From assembly GCA_027886185.1 (NCBI GenBank), contig WOAB01000598.1:1364001-1428000 (forward strand): a stretch of DNA of 64,000 nt, read 5' to 3'. Every line of letters starts with the position of its first letter. The first letter of the stretch is position 1. This DNA comes from Rheum nobile (taxonomy: Eukaryota; Streptophyta; Magnoliopsida; Caryophyllales; Polygonaceae). Below, piece by piece: positions 43,576 through 55,459 of the stretch. The translations under genes and the position numbers were made by a program. The notes under the pieces are model-generated. The model had not been told where the DNA came from and ran no database searches. It was given only the letters and a program-made list of their open reading frames with translations.

Positions 43576-46214
43576 TGTAACACCCCCAATTTATACCGGA
43601 GATATTACATGCCAGTGACCTCATATTTTACCGTCCAAAGTCACCCCAGGCTTTTCCAGAACAGACATGCTTAAATACATACACAATTACATATTAATTG
43701 AAAGATTAAACAGCGGAAGACTTTAAATAGCCAACTTATAACGTGACTTAAATTATGAAGATACATCAAGGTAACACTTAACAAACTTAAAACACTTAAC
43801 AACTTAAATACTGACTTTAAATCTTCGTCTGCAAGCTTCTTATCCTTCAATAGGTTACTTAAACTCCGGGAATCAACTCCTCATGTGCCGAATAGAACGG
43901 ATGACACCAGCCCACATGCAGAGAACAAAGTTCGTGGGTTAGTCTACTGAATAGACTAGCAAGGGTACAAAGCAGAGTGGTTCGAGTGATCGTGACCGTT
44001 TACTATCATTGTCCCTTGAATAAAAACCGAAGGAACGATATATAACCCGACACTTTCACGGAATGATTTAACAATTAGATATGCACTGAAGAGAAGACTC
44101 CAACTGAAATGAGCCTTATAGGAAATTATGACAACTGCTAGGGAACATTAAAGTTACACACACAAATGATTTAAAAGTTGACTGAGATGCTTCAGTTCAC
44201 AACCAACCTCATCGCATACAGCGAATCCAGATTGAAAAGAGAACGTACTATGATCAAAGTCGAGACGAGTTTTCCTAGCTGTACTACTCGCCGAAGGTTT
44301 ATTAATCATGTGCACTCGGGCACATATCTTATTTAATTACCAACCACACTTTACTGAAACACGTTAATGTTATTAAGAACGGCACAAAGCTTAAATCTCA
44401 GGGTGACAATCATGTCGACCCAAATTAACATAACACACAAACACACACGCACACACGAGGCTTAACATTATTCCGAGTAACAATGGAAGTTATTATTACA
44501 CAGGGTGATCTTACGTTCACCCAGATTGCACTGCCACAGTGCTTACACTTTAATTTACAGGGTGACCGTTACGTCCACCCCAATTACACTAGCTAAGTGC
44601 TTAATACACAGGACTGCAATTATGCTCATCCAATGGCGCTTGCAAGGCGCTTAAAACACTTCAGATCCTTAACGGTGGATAAGAAGCATAGGTCATGACC
44701 CTTAAATTATTATCCAGAAATTAACCCGAGGAGTATTACGATTTAAAGAAACGACAAATCCTTACTTGGATTAGCATTCCTACGAACATTAAGTTATAAA
44801 GAAACGACTAACCCTTACTTGGATTAGCGTTCCTATGAACACTCGTGTTAACTAAACAGTCTAACACAACAATTATTCACATTAAAGCCATCCAGGCAAT
44901 CAACTTAAACATCGAGATAATAGAAACGGCTAATCCTTACTTGGATTAGTTTTCCTATTAACCCACATGCTATTCTAGCATTAAGATTAAATTCACAACA
45001 ATACAATCACGGTAATTACCACATATAATAGCGTTGTTCTAACAGATATACAACCTATCATAACATTACTTTAATCGCGTTTATTTATGAAATTAGTTCC
45101 CAAACAAAACAATAGTTCACTCCAATTTAATTAACAATTAAATAATTGATAATTAATGAAACATGGAATGATTAAGCAAGAGCGAACCGCCACTTACCTT
45201 GATCCGCAGAGTTGGAACAAGCCTAACGACGACGGAATTCCGGGCTCGACACGGGTATAGCTCCGACAGCACAACAACCTCCGAGTCGACCCACAAGAGA
45301 AACCCTAAGTTAGATCCGACATAAACACAGTACGAATCTAAAAATGACGAAAGAAATCGAAAGAAACAACGCCTCGACGACGACCACCAAAGCCAAAAGC
45401 CAAAGAGGCATTCTGGGCTCTGGCGGCGGTCGCCGTTCTTGGTGGCGGTCGCCGCAGTTCATCACGGCGGGCGCCGTGAAGAACACGGCGGTCGCCGTGA
45501 AGAACTCAGACGACAGAAGCGGCGAGAAAACTCACCCAAAACACGAGCGACTCGGCCTCCTTCGACTTGCTTTGGTTTCTAACCTCCAAGGCTACCAAAA
45601 GCTTCACAAAAGGCACACTGGAACACCGCCAAATGACACCGGCGAAAGCTCCAGAATCCGGCGAGGCAAGAACTCCGGCGAGTCACAATTTCGGGAGAGC
45701 TTGGGCTGTGGAATGAGCTCCAATCCGACCTCCAAGCCTCTCCTTAAATAGCCAAGCAAAGGAGACACCATGATGGCCCTAGGATGAGACGCCACAGGCC
45801 TACTTCGGAGCTGCCAGAGGCTCACCGGCGACCATCGAGCAAAGACCTCCAGACAACGACGGCGGGCGCCGCCATAGGCCTGGCGTCCCCAGCTAGGAGA
45901 AGACCCAGCCTGCTCCTCGAGCCTTGTGACGGCGGGCGCCGCCACTGTACGGCGGGCGCCGCCCTTGGCTTTGCCGCCTCCTCAGCTCTTAGACGAAAAC
46001 GATATTAACCCGGGATAAAAATTATCGTACGCGAACGAGTATTAAAATCCAAAGCACGTCGTCTGTATATTATTTCACTGAGAAAAATATTACAGATACA
46101 GAGGACATTACAGAATGTCCTAAACTCTCTGAATTAAATCTGACGTACATAACGGGTACTCGGGAAAATTCTCAAAATTCCCAAAATAACCTTAGAGAAT
46201 TACGGGGTATCACA
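43576..46214 (-). mobile_element. Solo LTR, Tekay/Del-like, nested in the Athila-like gag
   Basis: Bounded by 5-bp target duplication CAGCA (43571-43575, 46215-46219). On the minus strand it starts TGTGATACCCCGTAATTCTC and ends GGGGGTGTTACA, similar to the 15926 element; blocks such as the tatacaacctat and catgg-aatga/ttaattaac segments are shared. No primer site or polypurine tract is adjacent, so it is a solo LTR left by LTR-LTR recombination. GC palindromes GGCGGTCGCC/GGCGGGCGCC occur at 45420-45500 and 45858-45965. Triple rearranged repeats of cttacttggattag occur at 44762, 44815 and 44937. The frame at 45344-45751 is in LTR sequence and lacks a domain. Confidence 0.92.
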
Positions 46215-46219
46215 CAGCA

Positions 46220-46328
46220 TTGACTACCTTTCTCTGATATGTCTTTCCAAAGCTCCTGGTAATCTCACTCATCTCCTGCAATCTCTCCATGGCTGCGTCC
46301 GGTGTCAGATTCAGAATACTCCCACCGC
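46220..46328 (-). pseudogene. Gag fragment upstream of the nested LTR
   Basis: Minus strand reads GGSILNLTPDAAMERLQEMS and then SFGKTYQRKVVNA, matching the GGNILNKTPPQAFEMFQELS region of the gag at 1-1276, and joins in sense with the gag at 43570 once the solo LTR and one CAGCA copy are removed. Deletion has removed everything upstream. Confidence 0.8.
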
Positions 46329-47160
46329 AGTAGTAAGGTTTTCTTCTATTTGCATGTTAAGAAAACCTTACTACTTAACATGCAAATGATTCTCACTCAC
46401 GATTGCGCACTCGTATTCCACTATATGCAACAATCGTGTATGCTACTAGATATGCACTCGTATTCCACTATATGCAAATCCTAGCAATTGATAAATAGTA
46501 TTCAACCTAGTTGATCAGGCTATGAGGAATAATAATAAATCAATATTCAATATAACCAAGAGAATCAAACCAACACTTATAAGAATAAGAACAAGGAATA
46601 GAAATCTCACAAACACATCAACTGTATTGCTTCAAACGTCTAGTAGAACAAAGGGAAATTAGTGCTCTATCAAAGGTGAATGAAACCCTAAAAAGTAAAA
46701 TTGTGATAATAGAATTCTGATGTCTGGCTGCCTACTCAAGACCTAGAAAAAGGTCTTAAATAGGTTTAGGAAATAAGTTAACCTAATGCAAATAACAAAG
46801 GAAATAAAATAAAAGAAATAAGGAAATCCGAAATGAAATAAAGGAAAGAAAATATTTTGCTGGCCGTGAGGCGTGACGTGCCCACCGCGGGGTAGTGGCT
46901 TCTTCTGGCGCGACCAGCTCTTCTCTGAGACCCACCGCCGGGTCGCGGTGGTATCTGACGCGGGGCGGTGAAATCGCCCACTCCTTCTTCAGCTCCTCTT
47001 CTTCTTCTCTATCTCCATCTCCGTCTAAGCTGTAAATCCCTAGATATCTTCACTTTTCTCCACAACTTCTGGATTACAGACTTAACCACAAATCTCATCC
47101 TAAACTCCTCCAAATGATGCTAATAATTGCTAGTAAAGGTGCATGAAATGACACCTATCA
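46329..47160 (-). repeat. Truncated 5' LTR with inverted filler at its broken end
   Basis: 46360-47160 matches the 3' LTR (38005-38818) apart from a lost GC-motif copy near 46882. 46329-46356 (agtagtaaggttttcttcta...) is the reverse complement of LTR sequence at 37986-38013 and replaces the primer site and start of gag. Confidence 0.8.
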
Positions 47161-48602
47161 AGAGTTTACATTTCTCGAATATGGAGTTCGCCAGAAGCTT
47201 CTTCTTCTTCCAGATCTCCTCATCAACCGCATCCGTGGGTTTGCATGTTAACTTGGGGACAAGAACGGTCGTGGATCTGATGAAGATGAAAAACTTTTTG
47301 TTGTAGATTTCCTTTTCACGGTGGTTGGTTCTAGATCTGAAGTGCGATGGTCGGCAACGGTATGCGCTTCACACTCTAAGACGAAGAAATTGAAAAAAAA
47401 CATACCGATCTGTCTCTCTCTCAACTTCAAAGCACTATTTTGGATCTCAAAATTTTGAAACAATAAATAGAAAGGTTGGCCGAGATTTAGAGAAAGATAA
47501 AGAGAACGACGAAGCTTGGATTTGGAAAGAAAATCTGCCATGGATCTGGAAAGCGAAAGAAATGGAAAGAAATTTCAAGAAATTTGGATCTGGGGCAGAG
47601 AAAGAGTAAGGGAAACGGCGGAAATGAACAGGTGGAAATGGCATAGGGTTAGTGGAGGCCGGCTTCAATTTTTTTTTAATACAAAATCAAATGTAAAAGT
47701 AAAATCAACCGTAAGCCCATTAACCCAATCTGTTAACCCGCCGATAAGCCCATTAACCCAAGTTGTCCATTAACCCAATTTGTAAAGCTGCCAAAATTTG
47801 TGTAATTGGGCCTTTAAGCTCATTAACTCAATTCCATGTTTAATTTAAATATTTCAGCCTATTCCAATATTATTTTAATATTAAAATAAACATTTACTAT
47901 GTACATATATTTTTTATTCTTTTGCATAAATTTATTAAGTATTTTCATATGTCTATATATTTTTATTATATTAAACTAAATTATTATTATGTATATGTAT
48001 TTATTTTATTTCGATTATATATCAGATTTTCCAGTGATTGTGTTATGAACAAAATTAAGTCGGTTGTATTAAGTTGGTTATATATAAATATTTTCCAATG
48101 ATTGTGGTATGAAAAAAATTAAGTCGGTTGTATAAGCGCATTAACGATTATGCGGCTCATTAATATTTTAAAAACATTTAATGGGCCAATAGTCCATTAA
48201 TTCATTCATTTTTGTTTATCAATATAAATATATCAAAAAAATGTAGTCGGTTGTATTAAATATATAAATTTGTGAAATTTGTATTTGGGCCTATAAGTCG
48301 GTTGTATTAATTTTATTATTAATATATAAATATACTCAAAAATATAGTCGGTTGTATTAAATTTTATTATACATTTTGGGCCGCAAATACAAATTTGTGA
48401 AATTTGTATTTGGGCCTATAAGCCCATTATAGTTTAAGATGCTCATTAGTATTATAAATCATGTAATGGGTTGATTTCAGGTTTATAAAAAAAATTAATA
48501 CAAAATAAAAGTGTTATTTTACAAACGGTCTAATGTTACTTGGGCTCGATATGTAAAGCTTCCAATTTTTTTGTAATTGGGCCTATAAGCCCATTAAATC
48601 AA
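47161..48602. repeat. No gene; dispersed repeat sequence
   Basis: 47480-47620 is purine-rich. 47700-48600 contains many copies of cattaacccaat, agtcggttgtatta (about 48058-48360) and the palindrome-like caaatttgtgaaatttgtat with gggcctataag, related to 36573-36972. No supported reading frame. Confidence 0.5.
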
Positions 48603-48780
48603 GGCGGAATTGCAAAAATTACCAACTTTTTGATAGCTCTTTGCAAAAATACTGGGTTTTAAAAAGTATAGCAAAAGTACCAAAAAGCTGCAAAACTTTT
48701 CAAAACTAAAAAGGTAAAATGAATTATGAATAAAACTTTTTCAAAAAACATAAAAGTGTTTGAAAAGGTTTAAAGAAGCA
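48603..48780 (+). repeat. Left terminus of the Mutator-like element
   Basis: GGCGGAATTGCAAAAATTACC, CTTTGCAAAAATACTGGG, AAAAAGTATAGCAAAAGTACC: the same phrase order as the termini around the BKI1-like fragments. Confidence 0.55.
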
Positions 48781-49073
48781 GTTAATTTTAATCTGTTGTA
48801 TCAGTTGCGTAATCAAGTACCTGTTCAACCGGTAGTAGTTCATCATTTCCATCCGTTTCTTCCCCAAAAGCTTTTCGACTATCAAGAACCTAATTAATCT
48901 CGCTTTTTCCTTTCATCCCCGAATCAAGTCTTCGTGAAACCAAATCCTAAATCCCCTTTCGCAGAGTCGAGAAGGCGAAGGCGAAGGCTTCTACACTTTC
49001 GAGGAGAAAGAGGGTTGAGGAAAGCGAAGAACATTCGGCAAATGCGAAGGCGGCTACTGTGGCGAGTGGTCGA

Positions 49074-52000
49074 ATGAAGAGAGCCTACAGCTCGTTGGAG
49101 GAAAAAGAATCACCGAGTCCAGTCGTTTCGGTGCAAAAGAAGAAATCGAGAATCTCGGAGGCTGAAGAACCAAAAGCCAAGAGGTCGAGGAAGGAGCCAT
49201 CGAAGTCGGCTGGTGGGGTTAGTTGTCTTCTCTAACTCTTGACTTACTTGAAAAAAGCAATATTTGGTCTGAAATTTGTGATGCATGCTAGGTTTAGGGT
49301 CTGGATAAACTTCATGCTAAAATTATGTAAAAAACAGAGCATGATTTACTCTGTAAAAAATAGAGCATGGAGAGGTCTGGAAAAGTCATAGTAGCCTAAA
49401 CTCTTGACATCCATATGGCCTGACAAACCAAAATGTATTCTGACAAAATGAATTATCTTACTTGACAAAGTAAGTTTTCGGGTTTATGTGAATATGAATG
49501 TCATGTATTTGTTGTGTCGTTAGAATGTTAGAATGTCATAGTAGCCTGATTCATGTTGATACAAAATTGTAAGTTATAGTCTAGGGTAAAGACTTGTCCT
49601 GAACAACTTCCATTTGGCCTGACAAACCAAAATGTAGTATGACAAAATATTTTTTATCCTGAAAAACATATATCTTTACCTGACAAAGTAAGATGGTGCC
49701 TTTCTTTATTTTATGTGAATATGAAAGTCATTCTTACCTGTCATGTATTTGTGAATGTCATTCTTTACAGATAATGTACACGTGGCATTCTGAGGAGTTG
49801 TTTTATGGTCGGATAAATCAGAACTCAAGGCTTCAGTATCTGAATTGTATCGAGAACACCCTAACTCGAACAGACTGGCAGACAATTTTGCAGGGCCCCT
49901 TTGGCCCAATTATAAAAATTATGAAAAACTTGAAATTGTCTGCACAGCTGATTCACCATGTGTTGTTTAGGCAACTGGACACAAAAAAGCAGTTTGAGAC
50001 ATGGTATGATCTTGGTGGACAACCATGTAGGTTTTCAATAAAGGAGTTTAGGCTAATAACATGACTGAATTGTGGGATACCCGATGAGGACACTGTGGAG
50101 GATAAGAAGGCAGTCTTTGACTTTTTTGGTGTGAGGAGTATTACCATTGCTAACCTTTTAACCAAGTTCTTATCGTATCGGGAGGAAAATGTATTCAAGC
50201 TGAAGATGACATTATTGTTAATTCTTGAGGGTGTTGTACTGGGGGTGATAAGAAGAGGAAGGTCAGACCCCTACATGTGAAATTGACCCAAGACTTAGAC
50301 CGTTTCAATAATTTCCCATGGGGTAGGAGTGCATATATTGACCTCCGTCAAAGTCTGGCTTCTGCTTTGGACACAAGAATGGGGTCAGTTAAGGCTGCAC
50401 TTGCACGTTCAGACAATGCCAGAGCATGATACACCATAAGGGGTTTCCCGATGGTGTTTCAGGTAATGTGTTAGTAGTTGAATATATAAAACTGAGAAAG
50501 GTTAATGCCTCTGGTCATAATTGTGGTTTAATTCCAATTCTGTTTGTTTCAGATATGGTTGTATGAGGCAGTGGCCCATATTGGCAGAACGTTTGCCCAA
50601 CAGCTAAATAAAGTTGTGCAGCCCCGAGGTGTGAGGTGGCTTAAAACGAGTAGGCCAAGCTTGGATTCGATTTCTGATGCCCTAGAGGGGACTTTCGCTG
50701 CTAAACAGATCCTTGTTGAGGAGGACATAGAGGATTTGGGAGAAAGCTGTTACTTTCCGAAGGAGGAAGGACACAAATCCTTGGATCAGATTGTTAAGCA
50801 GCTGAAGCCAAAATAAAAAAGGGCAGGTAAAAAGGACAAGGGAGTTGGTAAGGGAGGGCAAGCTGGAAACATTGAAGGTTTGGACCAAAGGCAATTGATG
50901 TGTTGTTTGAATGAATTGCTTAAAACGATGCATACTCTAAATGAAAAGCATGATCTGTTAAGGGAGGAAGTCCTTGAGTTAAATAAGTTCATAAAAGGCA
51001 AAGCTCCTAGAATAGTGGCCTCTTCATCCAGTGATGAAAGTGATGAAGACATTAGAGAACACCAGGAGCCAGAGTCTAGGGAGGTTAAAAGTGATGATGA
51101 ACCCAATATTACACAACACCAGAAGAGCATGATGGAGGTGAAGTCAACATATCAGAGTGATGAGTCAGAGCATGAAGATGAAGAAGAGGAAAAGTCAGAG
51201 TCTGAAGATGACGAAGAGAATGAGTCCGAACAGGGAGAGTCTGATGAGGTATGCCCAACTTTTTCAATTTATATATGCACATTTCAGTCCATATATGCAC
51301 ATTTCAGTCCATTTGTGCACATTTCAAAAAATATTTGCTTATTTCAGACCATATATCATCGTTTCAGGAGACAATGGATGGAGAGCAAGATGATGGTGCA
51401 ATTGTGTTAACTGGTGGACAATGAGAGATGAAGAAGGTTGGATCGCCCCCATATGCTTATGCTGCAGATAATGTAGGTTGTTAGGAAGAGGCGGGTGAAG
51501 ATGTTGCAATGGTAAATGAGCAAGAAGTTCAAGGGGATGCAATATATTCACTGTCAGTTCTTATCCGAACGGCTACAATACTACGGGGGCTAACAACTGA
51601 GGAGGGGGTAAATGAGGCAAATGAGGAGTTGGTTAATGAGGCAACATCACTTCAGGTGGTGTATGATGGGAATGTGGTGGCGACACAAGATGAGGTGGCA
51701 ACAAAAGCAGTGTTTGATGAGGGTGTGGATGACGTAGTTGTGGAAGGACTCAACAAGGTTGATGAAGGAGTTGTGGAGGGACTCAGCAAGGAAGATGTTG
51801 TGGAGGGAAGAAGCAAGATTGATGACGGAGGTATGGATGCTGAGGAGGTAGCAAAAGGAGATGATATGGAGGGAGGGACCAAGGTTGATGATAGAGTTAT
51901 GGAGGAACCAAAGGGAGATATGGAGGGACTCAACAAGGTTGATGAATGAGTTATGGAGGAACCAAAGGGAGATGTTGTGGAGGGAGGGACCAAGGTTGAT

Positions 52001-53394
52001 GAGCTAGGTGTTGTGGCTGGGACTAAATTACAAGGTGAGAAGGTATCACAGGCTGATTGTGATGACGTGGGGGATGATGAAGGGGAGACCAAGGAAGGGA
52101 ATGTGCCGAGGAAGGGGAGACCAAGGAAGGGTCGCCAAGTGCAGAAAAGGAAATATCCAAGTCGCACTCGCGAGCTTACTGCGGTGGCAAAATCACCCTT
52201 CCGCAATATGGATGAGCATAAATTGGCGAAAAAGATTACCAAAAATAGCAAGATGGAAGGGATGACAGACCTGGTAAAGTGGATGCAAAGTGAGAGGTTA
52301 GTGAGCCAAACCATTCTACTCAACTTAATAATGAATTGAATGTCAAAATGTTATATGGCCTGATTGTTAGTAATATGACCGGAAAATGATTCCTTATGGA
52401 CTGACAAACTTATATATTGCCTGTATATGTACTTAAATGATTCCTTATGGACTGACAAACTTATATATTGCCTTGTTTATTATTCAAATGAATATGTACC
52501 ATCATGCAGTATTGAACCCCGAATTGGACCGAATGGGCAAGCATTGGATAAGAAGTTCTTTGAGAAATTGTTTGCCCCAAAGTACTGGTTGGTTAGTGAG
52601 ATAATATTCCAATGCATCCTTTCAAAATATTATGCATTTGTAACATCGCTTTCAGTGGATACATTAACATTGTTGCACCATTACAACATCTGGAGCAAAT
52701 GATGTTCCTTTATCGTCAAAGGATTTCAGAGGATCCAGAGCGGTGAGGATGCAATGATTAAATACATTTTGGCAAACCTTGGTCACCTCTGAGTTCAATC
52801 GCTTCCAGAAGGACTTTCCATGTAAAGGTGAGGATGCAATGATTAAATACATGATGGGTGCATGTCCGGCTGATTATGACAAGAGATGGGATGATACGGA
52901 ACGCATATATGTGCCCTTCAACATCACAGAGTCCCATTGGTTTGCCTTAGAAATTGAACTATGCGACTGGTGTGTGACGGTGTATGACTGCAATGTGGAT
53001 ATGTACTCAGAGAAGGAAATTTTCGAGACGATCCAGCCCGTCATTCAAACTGTTCAAAGATATGTCAAGATGTACGAGCCACTGGCAAAGAGATGTGAAC
53101 CATTATTGGACAAGCCAATGTCGGTGTCTCGTCGTGATAACATTAAGCAAAACAAGCGCGGGTAAGTATATGTGTATTAATGCAATGATAAATCCTTATC
53201 AAACTACAATTGATATACATTCTAACTTCTTTTGTACATCTTGCAGAGGAGATTATGGGGTCTACACCTTAAAGAACATTGAGTTGTTGATGCTTGGCAT
53301 GACGAACATGGATCTTGCATCCGACAAATTCGTAGATGGACACAGAAATCAAATGGCTCATAGTATTTTTAGATGTCGTTGGGATGGTGTTTAA
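49074..53394 (+). pseudogene. DUF1985-Ulp1 (C48 cysteine protease) gene, disabled
   Basis: Large spliced gene typical of Ulp1-carrying Mutator elements; Ulp1 enzymes cleave SUMO-like modifiers. Exon 1 (49074-49217) is basic (MKRAYSSLEEKES, AKRSRKEPSKSAGG); an in-frame stop at 48948 supports this start. The exon from 49771 is DUF1985 (IMYTWHSEELFYGR, WYDLGGQPCRFSIKEFRLIT, TGA at 50062-50064, VFDFFGVRSITIANLLTKFL); after a frameshift near 50235 it continues LHVKLTQDLDRFNNFPWG. Then come an acidic Ser/Glu linker (51010-51250), a long acidic VEG/KVDE repeat (51600-51960, TGA at 51947-51949), a GRPRKGR AT-hook-like motif (about 52115) and the protease domain from 52520: LDKKFFEKLFAPKYWL, ESHWFALEIELCDW (His), VYDCN (Asp), and GDYGVYTLKNIE at 53249 where GDCGV is expected, so the catalytic cysteine is tyrosine. 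A 25-bp duplication (gaggatgcaatgattaaat) lies at 52746 and 52829. Confidence 0.85.
49300..49690 (+). repeat. Phrase repeats in the first intron of the Ulp1 gene
   Basis: aaacagagcatg, tatggcctgacaaaccaaaatgta (twice: about 49420 and 49614), ctgacaaaatgaatt, cttacctgtcatgtatttgtgaatgtcattctt. Same vocabulary as 6068-9250. Confidence 0.65.
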
Positions 53395-53399
53395 AGACA

Positions 53400-53796
53400 T
53401 TTGTTTGATTTGGCGAAATTTAGCTTGCTCGTGTTTTCAGGATGTTTACAAACTTGTGTTTACAATTTCCAGGATGTTTTCAAGCAATATGGTGCTTAAG
53501 TCAGGACATATTCTCGCTTTACATGCAAACAACCCGGTTTGTCAGGTCATTTTCAGTACGTAAACCTAAGCTTTTCAAGCAATATGGTGCTTAAGTCAGG
53601 ACATATTCTCGTTTTACAAGCAAAGAATCCGGTTTGTCAGGTCATTTTCAGTACAAGCAATTTACAGGCATGCACATTTCAGTCAAGAGCTGGATACACC
53701 ATAAGGAAGACAGTACCACCACACCAAGTACATAGCCTTATGACGGACCCTACAAAATATTGTCTTGCTAAAAATAAAGAAGCTTATGACTAATTA
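53400..53796 (+). repeat. 97-bp tandem duplication of phrase-repeat sequence after the Ulp1 gene
   Basis: caagcaatatggtgcttaag, tcaggacatattctcg and ggtttgtcaggtcattttca occur at 53481-53557 and again at 53578-53653. A further phrase gatacaccataagg (53695) is also at 50431 and 54779. Confidence 0.7.
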
Positions 53797-54498
53797 TCAT
53801 ATTTTAACCAACAAGGTTACAAATTGGACAACCAGCACAACAACTAACACCACAAGTACCAACACACCAAGTACAACTTTCAACACTAAATTTTCTGTTT
53901 TGATATTCATAATATCATTGCTTGAAGTCGAATGATGCGGGTAAATAAGCGTAGAGGTTGTTCCGTGGTCTTCAACAACTCTTACGCTTTCAATAGTCTC
54001 ATTGGCTCTAAAATCATAAGCTTGACCATCCACCCATTTGAAGTATTTGCAATCCTGACATGCCTATGGTTGAATACAAAATTAAACCAATCAACTATCA
54101 GTGAAATCGTCCTTGAACTTAGTTTAAGTCTAAATAAAATCCCAATTGAATAACCAATTGAAAGTCTAAATCATCTCTCACAATAATACATTGTTAGTCT
54201 AAATTTTGCACAAAATTCAAAAACCCCCAATTATACCCTAATTGAAAAAACCTCAAATAAGAACCCTAAATCTATAACCAAAATCCTAAATCAAAACCCT
54301 AAAATTCAAATTGAATATTACCTTCCATAATGGACACTCATAGAACTGTTTTCCCGAATTTTGAGTGTATTTGCAAGTTTGTATTGTTGCAGGGAGGCCA
54401 TGGAAACATCTTTGAGTTGATGATTCACCGACTGCGTGCCCTCTCCTCCACGAATTTGAATTGGCAGATGAGCTTTCTTGTGTCCAGCCTTTTGTCAT
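53797..54498 (-). CDS. GRF-type zinc-finger protein with C-terminal transmembrane helix, two exons, intact
   Basis: Exon 1 54498-54322 (59 codons, MTKGWTQESSSANSNSW) and exon 2 54063-53797 (88 codons plus stop) join in phase 0 with GT-AG borders, giving 147 residues with no lesion. The finger is GRF-type: RCFHGLPATIQTCKYTQNSG, KQFYECPLWK at the splice, then CQDCKYFKWVDGQ; ligands would be Cys31, His33, Cys55 and Cys61 or Cys64. Exon 2 ends in a hydrophobic helix (VVLGVLVLVVLVVVLVVQFV), so the protein may be anchored in a membrane with the finger outside it. GRF fingers bind nucleic acid in several DNA-repair proteins; the role here is unknown. It lies on the opposite strand between the Ulp1 gene and the small plus-strand genes. 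The frame is also open upstream to 54657, but the Ser-rich MTKG start is preferred because it leads directly into the finger. Confidence 0.75.
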
Positions 54499-55327
54499 CG
54501 TATAATTTCCTCTCGTTTCCTCTTCGATGTTACTCTCAATTCCTCTTTTTTCGAAGAGGGTGTTATACCTCTTTCTCCTCTTCGATGTTCTTTCTTCTGT
54601 GCAAATATGAATTTTTACTTGTTTTTTTGGTTTTTTATTAAAGAAATGAAATTTCAATACTGATGTGATGTGTATCAGGTCATCATCTTTATCAGTTTTT
54701 AGTACATAAAAAAAGCAATCCTTTTCTTACATGCAGATTTGAGTCAATATTCTCCAACTTTTTCATAGCCAGAGCAGGATACACCATAAGGAGGATTAGG
54801 AGTTAGGGCGGAATTGAAACAAACATCAGACTTATTTTAACCATTTTTAAAACGGTTTAAAACTTCCAAATTAACCTAATATTTGCTACATTTAAACTGT
54901 ATTTAAACCAAAAAATAGCTTTTAAAACGGTTTAAAAAGTGCATAAAACCGTTTAAAATGGCGGGGTTAGTTCTCGAATAAAACCAAATCTTTGCAAAAT
55001 TTTGAATTAAGTTAGGCCATATTGAAGTCTTACAATAAATATTCAGGTTTGTCAGGTCATTTTAAGTACATAAACATAAGCTTTTGAATAAATCTTCTCC
55101 AAATTGATCTTTTCCAATGCATATCCGATTTGACCCCTCTTAATTTTCAATGAAAGACCCTTAACCCTTACTTCCTCAACTACCCGTCATTAACTCTACT
55201 CTCCACTCATCTTTGTGTATAAATATCGTGCATGCCTTGTGCAAATCCCTCACAAATCCTCCCTTACTCTCAAAGTCCCAAATCTCTCTAAAACTCCTCT
55301 CTCAAACTCCAAAAACTCTTTCGCAAA
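54499..55327. other. Spacer with duplicated segment and plus-strand leader
   Basis: 54840-54965 is rich in ggtttaaaa phrases. 55040-55180 (ttttgaataaatcttctcca, ccaatgcatatccgatttga, gaaagacccttaaccc) is repeated in part at 56655-56780. 55200-55327 (gtgtataaatatcg, CT-rich sequence) looks like a TATA box and leader for the gene at 55328. Confidence 0.55.
55217..55223 (+). promoter_or_regulatory. Candidate TATA box upstream of the 55328 gene
   Basis: TATAAAT in the context TTTGTGTATAAATATCG, about 105 bases before the ATG and followed by C/T-rich leader sequence. Confidence 0.5.
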
Positions 55328-55427
55328 ATGCCGGACTCATTCATTAAGGTCTACCTACAAGTATACTGGGATGGGGAATTATCCCTCACCACCGGCGAAA
55401 TGGCCTTGTTAACCACACATGTCTACA

Positions 55428-55459
<32 letters not shown>

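Larger units (their letters stand above)
37544..47160 (-). mobile_element. Non-autonomous Athila-like LTR retrotransposon with nested solo LTR
   Basis: Minus-strand order: truncated 5' LTR (47160-46360), gag C-terminus (46328-42705, interrupted by a nested LTR), aspartic protease (42584-42042), no reverse transcriptase, RNase H or integrase, an intact accessory ORF (40725-39487), polypurine tract and full 3' LTR. The primer site and gag N-terminus were deleted at 46328/46360. Candidate target duplication is AGAGC/AGAGT (37539-37543, 47161-47165), one mismatch. GC-rich CACCGCGGGGCGGTGG-type motifs are scattered through the LTR and interior. It needed help from other elements to move and can no longer do so. 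Confidence 0.85.

Noticed and set aside
45344..45945. Long overlapping frames on both strands in GC-rich DNA
   Set aside because: Entirely inside the solo LTR; composition comes from GGCGGTCGCC repeats and no domain is visible.
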